Origin: Pseudomonadales bacterium
GTDB lineage: Bacteria; Pseudomonadota; Gammaproteobacteria; Pseudomonadales; Azotimanducaceae
Length of the DNA: 41,784 nt
Direction: 5' to 3'
Assembly (NCBI GenBank): GCA_016779585.1
Contig: JADHNI010000033.1
Span: 1-41,784 of the forward strand
How positions within the stretch are numbered: the stretch's first letter is position 1; every line of letters starts with the position of its first letter. The position numbers and the translations under genes were made by a program. Below the pieces are notes generated by a model. It saw nothing but the letters and a program-made list of their open reading frames with translations, was not told the DNA's origin and did no database searches. Below are positions 1-7,854 of the stretch, piece by piece.

Positions 1-1
1 G

Positions 2-133
2 CCAACGAAACTGACCCTGGTTCCGATGCTGGGGGATGCAGTCATGGATTTGATACCGGAACCCTCAACGGGGGCGTTTCTTATGCCGGAAGGTGTCGCG
101 ATCGCGACAAGAGGAATAGCACCATGGGGGTAG
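2..133 (+). CDS. C-terminal end of an unrecognised protein (partial, enters from the left edge)
   Basis: An open frame runs from the window edge to a TAG at 131-133. It encodes about 43 residues ending in IATRGIAPWG. Its stop overlaps the ATG of the aldo/keto reductase at 124 by ten bases, the spacing typical of translationally coupled genes. That overlap is the main reason to call it a real gene end. The residues contain no motif I can assign to a family, so no function is proposed. It is probably the upstream member of a two-gene unit with the reductase. Confidence 0.55.
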   Translation, partial: PTKLTLVPMLGDAVMDLIPEPSTGAFLMPEGVAIATRGIAPWG

Positions 134-885
134 TACTGGGAAACACTGGAATCCACACCGGCAGGTTGTCACTGGGGACCGTTAAATTCGGTCGCAACAC
201 CGATGTGAAATATCCCGGCACTTTTGAATTGCCTACAGACGAAGATATTGCCACGTTGCTTCACTGTTGCCGGGAACTCGATATCAACCTGCTGGACACC
301 GCACCCGCCTACGGCACAAGTGAACAGCGGATAGGCCGGCTACTGCCGGGCAGGCGAGAAGACTGGGTCCTTTGCTCCAAGGTTGGGGAACAGTACTCGA
401 ACGGCCAATCTACCTATGACTATTCAAGAGAAAATGTCCGGGAAAGTGTCGCCAATAGCCTGACGCAACTGAAAACGGACTACCTGGATGTGTTGCTGAT
501 TCACTCGGATGGCAACGATCTCAACATCATTAACAACACCGACATTATCGATAGCCTGCAGAGCCTCAAACAACAAGGCCTGGTTCGCAGCATCGGTATG
601 TCCACCAAGACCGTTGAGGGTACCCGCGCTGCAATAGAATTCAGCGATATCTTGATGGTAACCCTGAACATTGATGACCAGAGTCACCTGGAAGTTATCA
701 GGGAAGCCGAATCGCATGGCTGCGGACTGCTCCTCAAGAAAGTACTGGCCAGCGGGCACCGATCACCGGAAGAGAGCCTGTCATTTGTGCTTGGGGCTGT
801 AGAAAATGGATCCGCGGTTGTGGGCACCATAAACCCGGAGCACCTGCGGGAGAATTATCTAAAGGCTTTTAACAAGAGCCGCTAA
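124..885 (+). CDS. Aldo/keto reductase family oxidoreductase
   Basis: Predicted NAD(P)H-dependent aldo/keto reductase of 253 residues, short for the family (usually about 280-330) but with the key parts present. The catalytic Asp and Tyr lie in LLDTAPAYGTSE (near residue 58), the Lys in VLCSKVG (near 86) and the His in DVLLIHSDG (near 126), so the D-Y-K-H tetrad is intact. The C-terminal part keeps GSAVVGTINPEHLREN, the usual cofactor-binding end of the barrel. The ATG at 124 overlaps the stop of the gene before it, suggesting coupling. The substrate cannot be told from sequence. The last codons (LKAFNKSR and stop) form the first unit of a 23-bp tandem array that continues past the stop. It converges on hldE. 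Confidence 0.85.
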   Translation: MGVVLGNTGIHTGRLSLGTVKFGRNTDVKYPGTFELPTDEDIATLLHCCRELDINLLDTAPAYGTSEQRIGRLLPGRREDWVLCSKVGEQYSNGQSTYDYSRENVRESVANSLTQLKTDYLDVLLIHSDGNDLNIINNTDIIDSLQSLKQQGLVRSIGMSTKTVEGTRAAIEFSDILMVTLNIDDQSHLEVIREAESHGCGLLLKKVLASGHRSPEESLSFVLGAVENGSAVVGTINPEHLRENYLKAFNKSR

Positions 886-960
886 AGGCTTTTGACAAGA
901 GCCGCTAAAGGCTTTTAACAAGAGCCGCTAAAGGCTTTTAACAAGAGCCGCTAAAGGCTT
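861..960. repeat. 23-bp tandem repeat, four copies plus a partial fifth, across two convergent gene ends
   Basis: The unit AAAGGCTTTTAACAAGAGCC followed by GCT occurs at 861-883, 884-906 (one T-to-G difference... TTTTGACA instead of TTTTAACA), 907-929 and 930-952, with AAAGGCTT at 953-960 as a partial fifth copy. The first copy is coding (end of the aldo/keto reductase), and the last reaches into the final codons and TAG of hldE (951-953). The units are nearly identical, pointing to recent slippage or tandem duplication. There are no unique spacers, so this is not a CRISPR array. Confidence 0.95.
874..939 (+). terminator. Repeated terminator-like hairpins between convergent genes
   Basis: Across each repeat junction, AAGAGCC-GCTAAA-GGCTTTT can fold into a seven-pair stem (one G-U pair) with a six-base loop and a short U run, at 874-893, 897-916 and 920-939. 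A fourth junction at 943-960 has a degraded right arm. This resembles a weak intrinsic terminator copied three to four times downstream of the aldo/keto reductase. Read from the hldE side the stem has one A-C mismatch, so it should work better for rightward transcription. Function is inferred from structure only. Confidence 0.5.
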
Positions 961-2375
961 CTAATCTTCTCGACGAGGGCGGTGGTTGAGCAGTCCTCGA
1001 CGAGACTCAGAACCTTCACCTCGCCACCCGCAGAGCGAACAATATCCGCGCCAACAACCTGATCGATCCCATAGTCGCCGCCTTTCACCAGAACATCCGG
1101 CCTGATCATCTCGAGCAGCTTCTCCGGGGTGTCATCCTCAAAACTGACCACCCAGTCCACGGCAGACAACCCGGCCAGCATGGTCATGCGCCGGTCCAGC
1201 GGATTAATGGGCCTGCCCTCGCCTTTCAACCTGTGCACTGACTCATCAGAGTTGATGGCAACGATGAGGCGGTCACCTTCTTTTGCAGCGTCATTCAGGT
1301 AGTCCACGTGCCCTGCATGCAGAATATCGAAACAACCATTGGTAAACACAACTTTCTCACCGCGGGATTTCGCTAACTGCACAGCATGCAGCAACTGTTC
1401 ATCGGTCATCTTTCCCTGATCCTTCCAGGAAGACCCGGAGGCTTCCTCAGGATCAATCTCTGCACGCAATTCCGGACCAGAGACGCTGGTGACACCGAAA
1501 TGACTGACAACAATGCCTGCAGCAACGTTCGACATGGCAACAGCATCTTTCATGGTTTGCCCTGAAGAGAGAGCTGATGCCAGAACAGCCACCACCGTGT
1601 CTCCCGCGCCGGAGGTATCGTAGACCTCTCGCGTGCGGGCCGGGAAATGACTTTCATCATCTTTCTCAATAAGAGTCATGCCTTCCGATGCCCTTGTTAC
1701 AAGCATTGCCTGGCATCCGACGTTGTTCATGAGTTCACGACATTTTTGCAGCATTTCAGCGTCGCTGCGCCAGTCACCAACGGCATGTTTCAGCTCCAGG
1801 AGATTTGGCTTGATTATGGTCGCGCCGCGGTAAGCTGCAAAAGGCTTAAACTTCGGGTCAACCAGTACCGTCTTGTTCCTGGCCACCAGGTCTGACACCA
1901 GGGTTTCAGGATTCTGGAAGACACCTTTGTCATAGTCGGAAACGATGACGGTATCGAAGTCATCATCCTCACGTGCCAGCCTGATCAGTTCTGCCACATC
2001 AATCTCAAATGGCTGCTCGAAGTCCGCGCGCACCAGCTGCTGGTTCCTCGATACCAGGCGAACCTTGGTGATGGTTGGTGTCCCCGCGACCTGGATAAAC
2101 GAGCAGGCAATGCCTGAAGCCTGTAACTTGCTATCCAGTATCGTGGCCATATCGTCCTGGCCGGTTGCCGCGATCAGGCGGGATTTCGCACCCAGGGTTG
2201 CAACATTCAACGCCACGTTTGCAGCGCCACCCGGCCGATCCTCGATCTCCGAGACATCGATTACGGGAATCGGCGCTTCCGCAGAAACACGATGTGTATC
2301 ACCATGCCAGTAACGATCAAGCATGGCATCGCCGATAGTCAGTACACGCGCGGTGTCGAATCTTACGGGCTTCAT
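951..2375 (-). CDS. hldE: Bifunctional heptose 7-phosphate kinase / heptose 1-phosphate adenylyltransferase
   Basis: HldE (RfaE) makes ADP-heptose for the LPS inner core in the cytoplasm: it phosphorylates D-glycero-manno-heptose 7-phosphate at C1 and later adenylylates heptose 1-phosphate. The 474-residue length fits the two-domain family. Residues 1 to about 315 are a PfkB-type sugar kinase, with the anion-hole/catalytic motif DTSGAGDTVVAVLA near 258. Residues about 340-474 are a nucleotidyltransferase with VVFTNGCFDILHAGHVDYL (the HxGH motif). The start is ATG at 2375 (MKPVRFDTARVLTIGD). It is divergent from lpxL and ends inside the 23-bp repeat array. It supplies the substrate for WaaC and WaaF encoded further right. 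Confidence 0.97.
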   Translation of the reverse strand: MKPVRFDTARVLTIGDAMLDRYWHGDTHRVSAEAPIPVIDVSEIEDRPGGAANVALNVATLGAKSRLIAATGQDDMATILDSKLQASGIACSFIQVAGTPTITKVRLVSRNQQLVRADFEQPFEIDVAELIRLAREDDDFDTVIVSDYDKGVFQNPETLVSDLVARNKTVLVDPKFKPFAAYRGATIIKPNLLELKHAVGDWRSDAEMLQKCRELMNNVGCQAMLVTRASEGMTLIEKDDESHFPARTREVYDTSGAGDTVVAVLASALSSGQTMKDAVAMSNVAAGIVVSHFGVTSVSGPELRAEIDPEEASGSSWKDQGKMTDEQLLHAVQLAKSRGEKVVFTNGCFDILHAGHVDYLNDAAKEGDRLIVAINSDESVHRLKGEGRPINPLDRRMTMLAGLSAVDWVVSFEDDTPEKLLEMIRPDVLVKGGDYGIDQVVGADIVRSAGGEVKVLSLVEDCSTTALVEKIRSL

Positions 2376-2439
2376 AGTCGCGGGATTCTATCACAGGAAC
2401 CAATTCAACCCTTGGCACAAAACTGCTAATGTGACCGCC

Positions 2440-3357
2440 GTGAGCACACCCTCCCTTGCCCAGCGCGAATTCCTTAAACCGAAGTACTGGCCGACCTGGC
2501 TCGGTATCTTGCTGGGCTATCTCATCTGTTTTCTGCCTCTACGGGTTCGTTGGGCAATCGGTAGCGGTCTGGGCAGACTCGGATATCACCTCGCTCGAGG
2601 GCGCAGGCACATCGTTGAAACCAATTTGTCACTTTGTTTCCCTGACAAATCCAAGCAGGAGCTTGATCATCTGGCGCGGGATAACTTCATCTCCAGCGGT
2701 ATCAGCATTATCGAAACAGCAGTAGGCTGGTTTATCCCTCCATCAAAGTACATGGATCTTGCCGATATCGAGGGCCTGGAACTTCTGCTGGAGAAACAGA
2801 AGGAAGATAAACCTGTCCTGCTACTTGGTATGCACTTGTCTACCCTGGACTTCACCGGCGCTGTTCTCGGTCAAAAGGCAGATATTGATGTGATGTATCG
2901 CCGCAACAAGAATAAGTTGATCGAAGCGATAATGACCGGTGGCAGAAAAAAGCACTTCCCGTCCGCAATCGAACGGGATGATGTGAGACAGGTCATCAGG
3001 CGCCTGAAACAGGGGGCCACTGTGTGGTACGGCGCTGACCAGGACTATGGTTTCAAGCATTCAGTCTTCGCACCCTTTTTCGGTGTGCAGGCAGCAACAA
3101 TTACGGCACCTTCAAGGCTAATCAAGATGACTAGTGCCAACGTATTGGCGTTGTCGCACTATCGCAACCTCGAAACCGGAAGATACCGGATCTCAATCAC
3201 CGAGATGCCTGAAGCCTATCCAAGTGGTGACGATGTTGCCGACTGCACAATGTACAACCAGGTAGTGGAGACCTGCGTATCCCAGGCACCTGAGCAGTAC
3301 TGGTGGTTACACAGGAGATTCAAGTCCCGACCCGAAGGTGAGCCGCGCCCTTACTGA
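2440..3357 (+). CDS. lpxL: Lipid A biosynthesis acyltransferase, LpxL/HtrB type
   Basis: Inner-membrane acyltransferase predicted to add a secondary acyl chain to Kdo2-lipid IVA. With the GTG start at 2440 (VSTPSLAQREFL) the product is 305 residues, matching the family; a GTG at 2431 is also possible. The longer in-frame extension back to 2323 would overlap hldE antisense and is not family-like. A hydrophobic N-terminal segment (WLGILLGYLICFLPL) is the usual membrane anchor. The HX4D catalytic motif is HLSTLD near residue 131, followed by conserved features such as MYRRNKNKLIE and a YGADQDYG segment. Its end overlaps the convergent glycosyltransferase by seven bases. Assignment to LpxL rather than LpxM or another paralogue is by similarity and neighbourhood and is less certain. 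Confidence 0.87.
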   Translation: MSTPSLAQREFLKPKYWPTWLGILLGYLICFLPLRVRWAIGSGLGRLGYHLARGRRHIVETNLSLCFPDKSKQELDHLARDNFISSGISIIETAVGWFIPPSKYMDLADIEGLELLLEKQKEDKPVLLLGMHLSTLDFTGAVLGQKADIDVMYRRNKNKLIEAIMTGGRKKHFPSAIERDDVRQVIRRLKQGATVWYGADQDYGFKHSVFAPFFGVQAATITAPSRLIKMTSANVLALSHYRNLETGRYRISITEMPEAYPSGDDVADCTMYNQVVETCVSQAPEQYWWLHRRFKSRPEGEPRPY

Positions 3358-4328
3358 GTCTCCGCAAGCTCCACAAGGCGATCCGCCACCTTTTTCGAAA
3401 TCATCGTCAGTGAATAACGCTGTTCAGCCTGTTCCCGGGCGTTGGCACCCATGCGCGCTCGAGTTTCTGCTGACGCTTCCAGCCTGTTTATCGTACTTGA
3501 CCACTGGTTTCGTCCCGACACCAGGAAGCCTGTTTCCCCTTCTTCCAGGACATCACGGTTAGCCCCCACATCAGAGCTGACAACTGGCAAACCCGCCGCC
3601 ATGTACTGAATCACCTTGAGCGCACACTTGCCACGGGTCCAGTTGTCGTCTTTCATGGGCGCGATACCAACATGGCATTCCTTTAGCGCACTCACCTCCA
3701 GTTCTTCACTCCAGGTAACATTATCAACTTCCATGTGTTCCAGGCTGAATTCGAAGTCTGCAATAACCCGAAGTCGTATTCGCGGCAGTTGCCTGCCAAT
3801 TTCTTCGAGTTCCTCGCGAATCGATTCAAGATACCTGGAGGTCGAACTGCTGCCGATCCAGACCAGCGTAAACTCCTCGAGTTTTCGAACCGCAGGCTCG
3901 TATCGGACGACATCGACACAGGTTGGTGTTATCTCAGGTGATTCACCATAACGCATCGCGGCATCACACAAGTAACGGTTGCCGGCAAAGATGTGGTCAG
4001 AAAGTGAAACAACTGTTTTGAACCTGGATATTCTGGTTTCAGAAACAAGCCCGTTGGATCGAAGGAACACAGCGTCATCAAAATCGAAGGTCATTCTGCT
4101 GACCCTGCTGCGCAGAAGCCGCACCATTAGTCCCGACAGCAGCTTTCGCTGGATAAAAACGACGTCAACCGACCCAGCGGCCAACAACAACTTCAGTTGT
4201 TCGAAAAAACCAGGTTCATAAGACACCATAACTTCATGACCCGCTTCACGAAGCCATTGGGCAACCGGCTCAAGCCGATAGCGAGTAGACGGGTTATGCG
4301 CTGATTTCCCAATAAACAGGGCCTTCAT
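3351..4328 (-). CDS. Glycosyltransferase (GT4-like), last gene of the LPS core operon
   Basis: A 325-residue GT-B glycosyltransferase starting at ATG 4328 (MKALFIGKSAHNPSTRYR). The C-terminal half has the nucleotide-sugar-binding region: FTLVWIGSSSTSRYLE near 154-169, GIAPMKDDNWTRGKCALKV, then YMAAGLPVVSSDVGANRDVL, which is typical of GT4-type enzymes. The EX7E motif is replaced by a W-x-x-G-K-C-A-L-K-V pattern seen in some GT4 subgroups. It lies three bases after the methyltransferase stop and is the last gene of the minus-strand cluster. It probably adds a sugar to the LPS core or to a glycan made with it; donor and acceptor are unknown. It overlaps lpxL by seven bases tail to tail. Confidence 0.8.
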   Translation of the reverse strand: MKALFIGKSAHNPSTRYRLEPVAQWLREAGHEVMVSYEPGFFEQLKLLLAAGSVDVVFIQRKLLSGLMVRLLRSRVSRMTFDFDDAVFLRSNGLVSETRISRFKTVVSLSDHIFAGNRYLCDAAMRYGESPEITPTCVDVVRYEPAVRKLEEFTLVWIGSSSTSRYLESIREELEEIGRQLPRIRLRVIADFEFSLEHMEVDNVTWSEELEVSALKECHVGIAPMKDDNWTRGKCALKVIQYMAAGLPVVSSDVGANRDVLEEGETGFLVSGRNQWSSTINRLEASAETRARMGANAREQAEQRYSLTMISKKVADRLVELAETQ

Positions 4329-4331
4329 GAT

Positions 4332-4958
4332 CTAGCGTGGTTTTCTTGCCACCACAATGATCTGCCGGGCGAAATCAATGCCGATGGTTCGAAAAACGGG
4401 ATACATGAGGTAACGGCGCAGCAGTTTCTTGATGAGGGAATCATGGTACAGCCGGTGAATGGATGTGACTTCAAAACCTGCCAATGACAGGAGAGCACCA
4501 AGCTCGTCGTAACAAAAAGGTGTGATGTGAGTTACGTCGCGCATAAACGCGGGCGGGTAATAGATATTGGGTGTCGTCAGGGCTACCGCTCCACCAGGCG
4601 CCAGCAGCTCAAACATCCTGGTGACGATATGAGCCGCATCTTCAAGGGTGACATGCTCAATCATTTCAAACGCACAGATGAGGTCATATTCCCCGGTCAC
4701 ATCATCAATGTGATTGAACTCATGCTGGTATGTCGGGTCGATGTCACAGGAGCAATACTCAAGCTCACCCCAGTAGCCTTCCATCTTTGACTTGAAGGAT
4801 CGATCACCGGCGCCTACTTCAAGCAGCCTTATGCCTTTTGCACCTTCAGCGGAAACAACACGATGATAGCGACTGGCGACTGGCAGGTCCCAGATATCCC
4901 CAAAGGTTTTCTCGATTCTCTTGCGTTGCGAATAAAGCTGTTGCCAGTCCAGTGACAT
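4332..4958 (-). CDS. Class I SAM-dependent methyltransferase
   Basis: The ATG at 4958 (MSLDWQQLYSQRKRIEKTF) is chosen because it follows the upstream glycosyltransferase stop by a single base; the longer frame reading into that gene has no family-like sequence. The product is 208 residues. Motif I is IRLLEVGAGDRSF near residue 40, an acidic post-I segment is CSCDIDPTYQ, motif II is YDLICAFEMIEHVTLEDA, and the segment LAPGGAVALTTPN follows. This is the common fold for small-molecule or sugar methyltransferases (Methyltransf_11/23 type). Set between two glycosyltransferases it probably methylates a sugar in the same glycan. The exact substrate is not visible. Confidence 0.82.
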   Translation of the reverse strand: MSLDWQQLYSQRKRIEKTFGDIWDLPVASRYHRVVSAEGAKGIRLLEVGAGDRSFKSKMEGYWGELEYCSCDIDPTYQHEFNHIDDVTGEYDLICAFEMIEHVTLEDAAHIVTRMFELLAPGGAVALTTPNIYYPPAFMRDVTHITPFCYDELGALLSLAGFEVTSIHRLYHDSLIKKLLRRYLMYPVFRTIGIDFARQIIVVARKPR

Positions 4959-4959
4959 A

Positions 4960-6066
4960 TCAGAAAGAAATTGGCGCGTGTTGTTCAATAACAGGGAAAG
5001 ACCTGATTTTCTGCACCATGGAGGAGACAGAAAAATTGTCACCAAGCCGAGCGAGTGCACGGGCCGCCAGCGCAGCGCCTTCCGCCGCGGACATGCCACG
5101 CATTTCCGTCATCTTTGCCGCCAGGTCTTCCACACTACCCTTGGTAAATGAAAGTGCAGTGTCTTCGACAACGCTCATCGGACCAGGTGCGTCTGAACAG
5201 ATAATCGGTACCGAGGCCGCCATCGCTTCGAGCAGGACGATGCCAAAAGCTTCTTCCTCAGTCGAGGAAAGCACAAAAGAATCAAACGCTTTCATCAACC
5301 TGCGCGCGTCATCGTGCGCGCCACAGAATACCACCCGGTCACGGATACCCAGTCGCTTGGCCTGCTGGGCGAGGCTTTCCTTCAACTCACCATCGCCGAC
5401 AATTGCCAGAACTGAATCATCATCCAGCCTGGCGAGTGCCTCCAGCAACAGCGCATGGTTCTTTTTCCTGACCAGTCGGCCAATGGAGCCGAAACAGTAA
5501 CGACCCAGGGGTATTCCCAGTTCATGCCTCGCTGTCACCGAATCAAGCAACGTGGGTGCCTCGATCGAATGATGCAGTACCTCGATACGACCATCGAGGT
5601 GAGGATGCGATTGAACGGTTGCATCGCGAACCGGGTCAGACACACCAATCAGGTGAACGTTGTCTTTCCAGTACCGGGAAAAAACGCTGCGGGTCCAGCG
5701 ATCGAGATAGCCATATTCATGCATGACGCCAACGACCGCACCTATATCCAGCTGATAGTTAAGAAGTTGGGCAATGTAGAAAGGTTTATAACGGTGGCCG
5801 AAGATAATATCCGGTCGCGTTTCACTGATCATGTTCCTGATCTGCCGTGCGACGGAAATTTTCAGACCACGAAGATCACCGGCAGGTAACGTCAGGAATT
5901 CAACTTCACCGTGAATATCTTTCGCGAGGCTGGCTGACATGGGGCCGCGCAGGAAGATGGTGGTTACGTCACAGTCTGCAAAGCAACCGGCATACTGACG
6001 CGCCACAGTTTTGAATGGGCCCTTGTAGTCATGGCAGATCTGAAGGATGCGCGGTTTTTGAACCAT
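4960..6066 (-). CDS. Glycosyltransferase family 4 protein (WapH-like by position)
   Basis: A 368-residue GT-B glycosyltransferase. The N-terminal domain begins PRILQICHDYKGPFKTVA. The C-terminal GT4 domain has FGSIGRLVRKKNHALLLEAL near 193-212, AIVGDGELKESL, and the catalytic EX7E motif in EEEAFGIVLLEAMAASVPII near 270. The ATG at 6066 directly follows the carbamoyltransferase TAG (TAGATG), so the two are coupled. In Pseudomonas LPS core loci a glycosyltransferase follows the carbamoyltransferase in the same way. That supports a role in adding an outer-core sugar, but the sugar is not known here. Confidence 0.87.
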   Translation of the reverse strand: MVQKPRILQICHDYKGPFKTVARQYAGCFADCDVTTIFLRGPMSASLAKDIHGEVEFLTLPAGDLRGLKISVARQIRNMISETRPDIIFGHRYKPFYIAQLLNYQLDIGAVVGVMHEYGYLDRWTRSVFSRYWKDNVHLIGVSDPVRDATVQSHPHLDGRIEVLHHSIEAPTLLDSVTARHELGIPLGRYCFGSIGRLVRKKNHALLLEALARLDDDSVLAIVGDGELKESLAQQAKRLGIRDRVVFCGAHDDARRLMKAFDSFVLSSTEEEAFGIVLLEAMAASVPIICSDAPGPMSVVEDTALSFTKGSVEDLAAKMTEMRGMSAAEGAALAARALARLGDNFSVSSMVQKIRSFPVIEQHAPISF

Positions 6067-7809
6067 CTATTGCAAATGCGTGCGCTTGGTAACAAGCAGG
6101 TCCTCCAGCACCAGGTATTCCAGGTCAGAGCCGAAGAACATATTGAGTGCGTCGGTGGGTGAGCAGACCATAGGTTCGCCCCGTCGATTCATCGACGTAT
6201 TCAGTACCGCGCCGTTACCTGTCAGCCGCTCCATTTCTTTTAATAGCGCATAATATCTCGGATTGGTGCTTTCTTCGACGATCTGAACACGACTTGTGCC
6301 GTCTTCATGCACAACTTCGGGAACACGCTGTTTCCATTCCTCGGACACTTCAAATGTAATTGTCATGTAAGGAGCAGGATGATCGGTCTGGATCATGTCT
6401 GCAGCAACCGTATCAAGGATACTGGGGCAGAAAGGTCGCCAGCGTTCACGGAACTTGATCTGTTCATTGATCTTGTCAGCAATTCGGTCAAAGCTCGGGC
6501 AACCCAGGATACTGCGACCGCCCAGGGCCCGGGGCCCGAACTCCATGCGTCCCTGGCACCAGGCAACAGGGTTACCGGCAGCAAGCAGCTCAGCGGCCTT
6601 CTCGATGATATCGTCACGCTGCTCAAACATGGGCTGCTGCGAATGATCTTCACAAGCCTCGATGCACTGCTGTGTGGTGTACCGCGGACCCAGGTAAACA
6701 TGCTTCATCTTTTCCGGGGTGACGCCACGACGCCATGACGCATAGGATGCTGCGCCAACTGCCGTGCCGGCATCACTGGCAGCTGGCTGCACAAAAAGCT
6801 CTTTCACATAGGGCAAATCGAGAATCTTCTGATTCAGTTTCACGTTCAGCGCACCGCCACCGGCAAAAACCAGCTTGCCCGTCTCTCTCAGGACGTCACC
6901 AAGGTAGGCATCGATCAGCTTGAGAGAGATGTCCTCGTACATTTTCTGCATGGAGGCGGCGTAATGAATGTAGGGGTCGTCAGCGATATCCCCTTCTCGC
7001 CTGGGACCGAGCCAGTCAATCAGTTTCTGGCTGAAGTGATAGCCTTTGCCGCCTTCCTTGTACCGCCGCAAACCGACCGTATTAACCAGCTGCGTATTAA
7101 CCCTGATCTCCTTGCCATCAAAATCAACCAGGCGTGACAGGTCGAAACGCTCAGGATCGCCATAGGGCGCCATCCCCATGACCTTGTATTCGCCGTCCAA
7201 CATCTCGAAACCAAGGTATTCAGTAAAAGAAGCGTAAAGTTGACCAAGCGAATCAGGATCGTAGAACTCCTTGATCTTGTGGATGTGACCGTTTTCGCCA
7301 TAGCCGAAAAACGTCGTCGCATACTCACCCTTGCCATCGATGCCGAGAATCGCTGTCTTACCTTCGAAACCCGAAAGATGGTAAGCACTGCTGGCGTGTG
7401 CCATATGATGCTCAACTGCATCGTATTCAATATCCGACCAGTCAATACCCAGCTCGTCGAGCAGACCTTTCACCTTTTTGACATTGCGACGATAGTGCCT
7501 GTTGCCGTTCAGGATGGCATCGATGGAACGCTCCGGGGCATACCAGTAACGCGCGGCATAGTGCCAACGCGCTTTGCCAAGCAGGCTGATTTTAGCGAAG
7601 GGAAAAGCCACTACATTGACATCGCGGGGTTTCAGACCCGCCTCTTTCAGGCAATAGCGCGCCGCATGAAGCGGCATTGCATTCTTGGCGTGCTTTTCAC
7701 GCGTGAATCTTTCTTCTTCCGCAGCAGCAATAAGCTTGCCGTCGATGTAGATCGCTGCGGAAGGGTCATGGGTCAGGGCGCCGGAAAGGCCAAGTACAAC
7801 AAGTGGCAA
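6067..7809 (-). CDS. Carbamoyltransferase (NodU/CmcH family), probable LPS heptose carbamoyltransferase
   Basis: A 580-residue carbamoyltransferase of the NodU/CmcH/TobZ family, which moves the carbamoyl group of carbamoyl phosphate, via carbamoyl-AMP, onto a hydroxyl. Residues 1-350 form the Kae1-like domain: VVLGLSGALTHDPSAAIYID at the start, the histidines of EHHMAHASSAYHLSG near 133, and ILGIDGKGEYATTFFG. The C-terminal YrdC-like part has RMEFGPRALGGRSILGCP near 420. The start is a TTG at 7809, which gives the family-type N terminus; no ATG or GTG lies nearby in frame, and GTAAGAG sits eight bases upstream. Position after the LPS kinases matches WapO of the Pseudomonas core locus, which carbamoylates heptose II. 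That role is inferred from context. Confidence 0.9.
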   Translation of the reverse strand: MPLVVLGLSGALTHDPSAAIYIDGKLIAAAEEERFTREKHAKNAMPLHAARYCLKEAGLKPRDVNVVAFPFAKISLLGKARWHYAARYWYAPERSIDAILNGNRHYRRNVKKVKGLLDELGIDWSDIEYDAVEHHMAHASSAYHLSGFEGKTAILGIDGKGEYATTFFGYGENGHIHKIKEFYDPDSLGQLYASFTEYLGFEMLDGEYKVMGMAPYGDPERFDLSRLVDFDGKEIRVNTQLVNTVGLRRYKEGGKGYHFSQKLIDWLGPRREGDIADDPYIHYAASMQKMYEDISLKLIDAYLGDVLRETGKLVFAGGGALNVKLNQKILDLPYVKELFVQPAASDAGTAVGAASYASWRRGVTPEKMKHVYLGPRYTTQQCIEACEDHSQQPMFEQRDDIIEKAAELLAAGNPVAWCQGRMEFGPRALGGRSILGCPSFDRIADKINEQIKFRERWRPFCPSILDTVAADMIQTDHPAPYMTITFEVSEEWKQRVPEVVHEDGTSRVQIVEESTNPRYYALLKEMERLTGNGAVLNTSMNRRGEPMVCSPTDALNMFFGSDLEYLVLEDLLVTKRTHLQ

Positions 7810-7854
7810 AGTAGCTACTCTTACGCTCGAATCAGGAGGCGTATTCTAGCTCAA

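Noticed and set aside
861-960. Possible CRISPR array at the 23-bp repeats
   Set aside because: Units are directly abutting with no unique spacers, partly coding, and no cas genes are nearby; it is a simple tandem repeat.
2413-2430. Sigma-54-like sequence TTGGCAC...TGC upstream of lpxL
   Set aside because: The GG to GC spacing is nine bases instead of ten and the element has no enhancer-like context; treated as chance.
2323-2439. N-terminal extension of lpxL reaching back over the hldE start
   Set aside because: The extra residues are the antisense of hldE and do not match the family; starting at 2440 gives the normal length.
4959-5099. N-terminal extension of the methyltransferase into the upstream glycosyltransferase
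   Set aside because: It would overlap the neighbouring gene by 140 bases with unrelated residues; the ATG at 4958 follows that gene's stop by one base.
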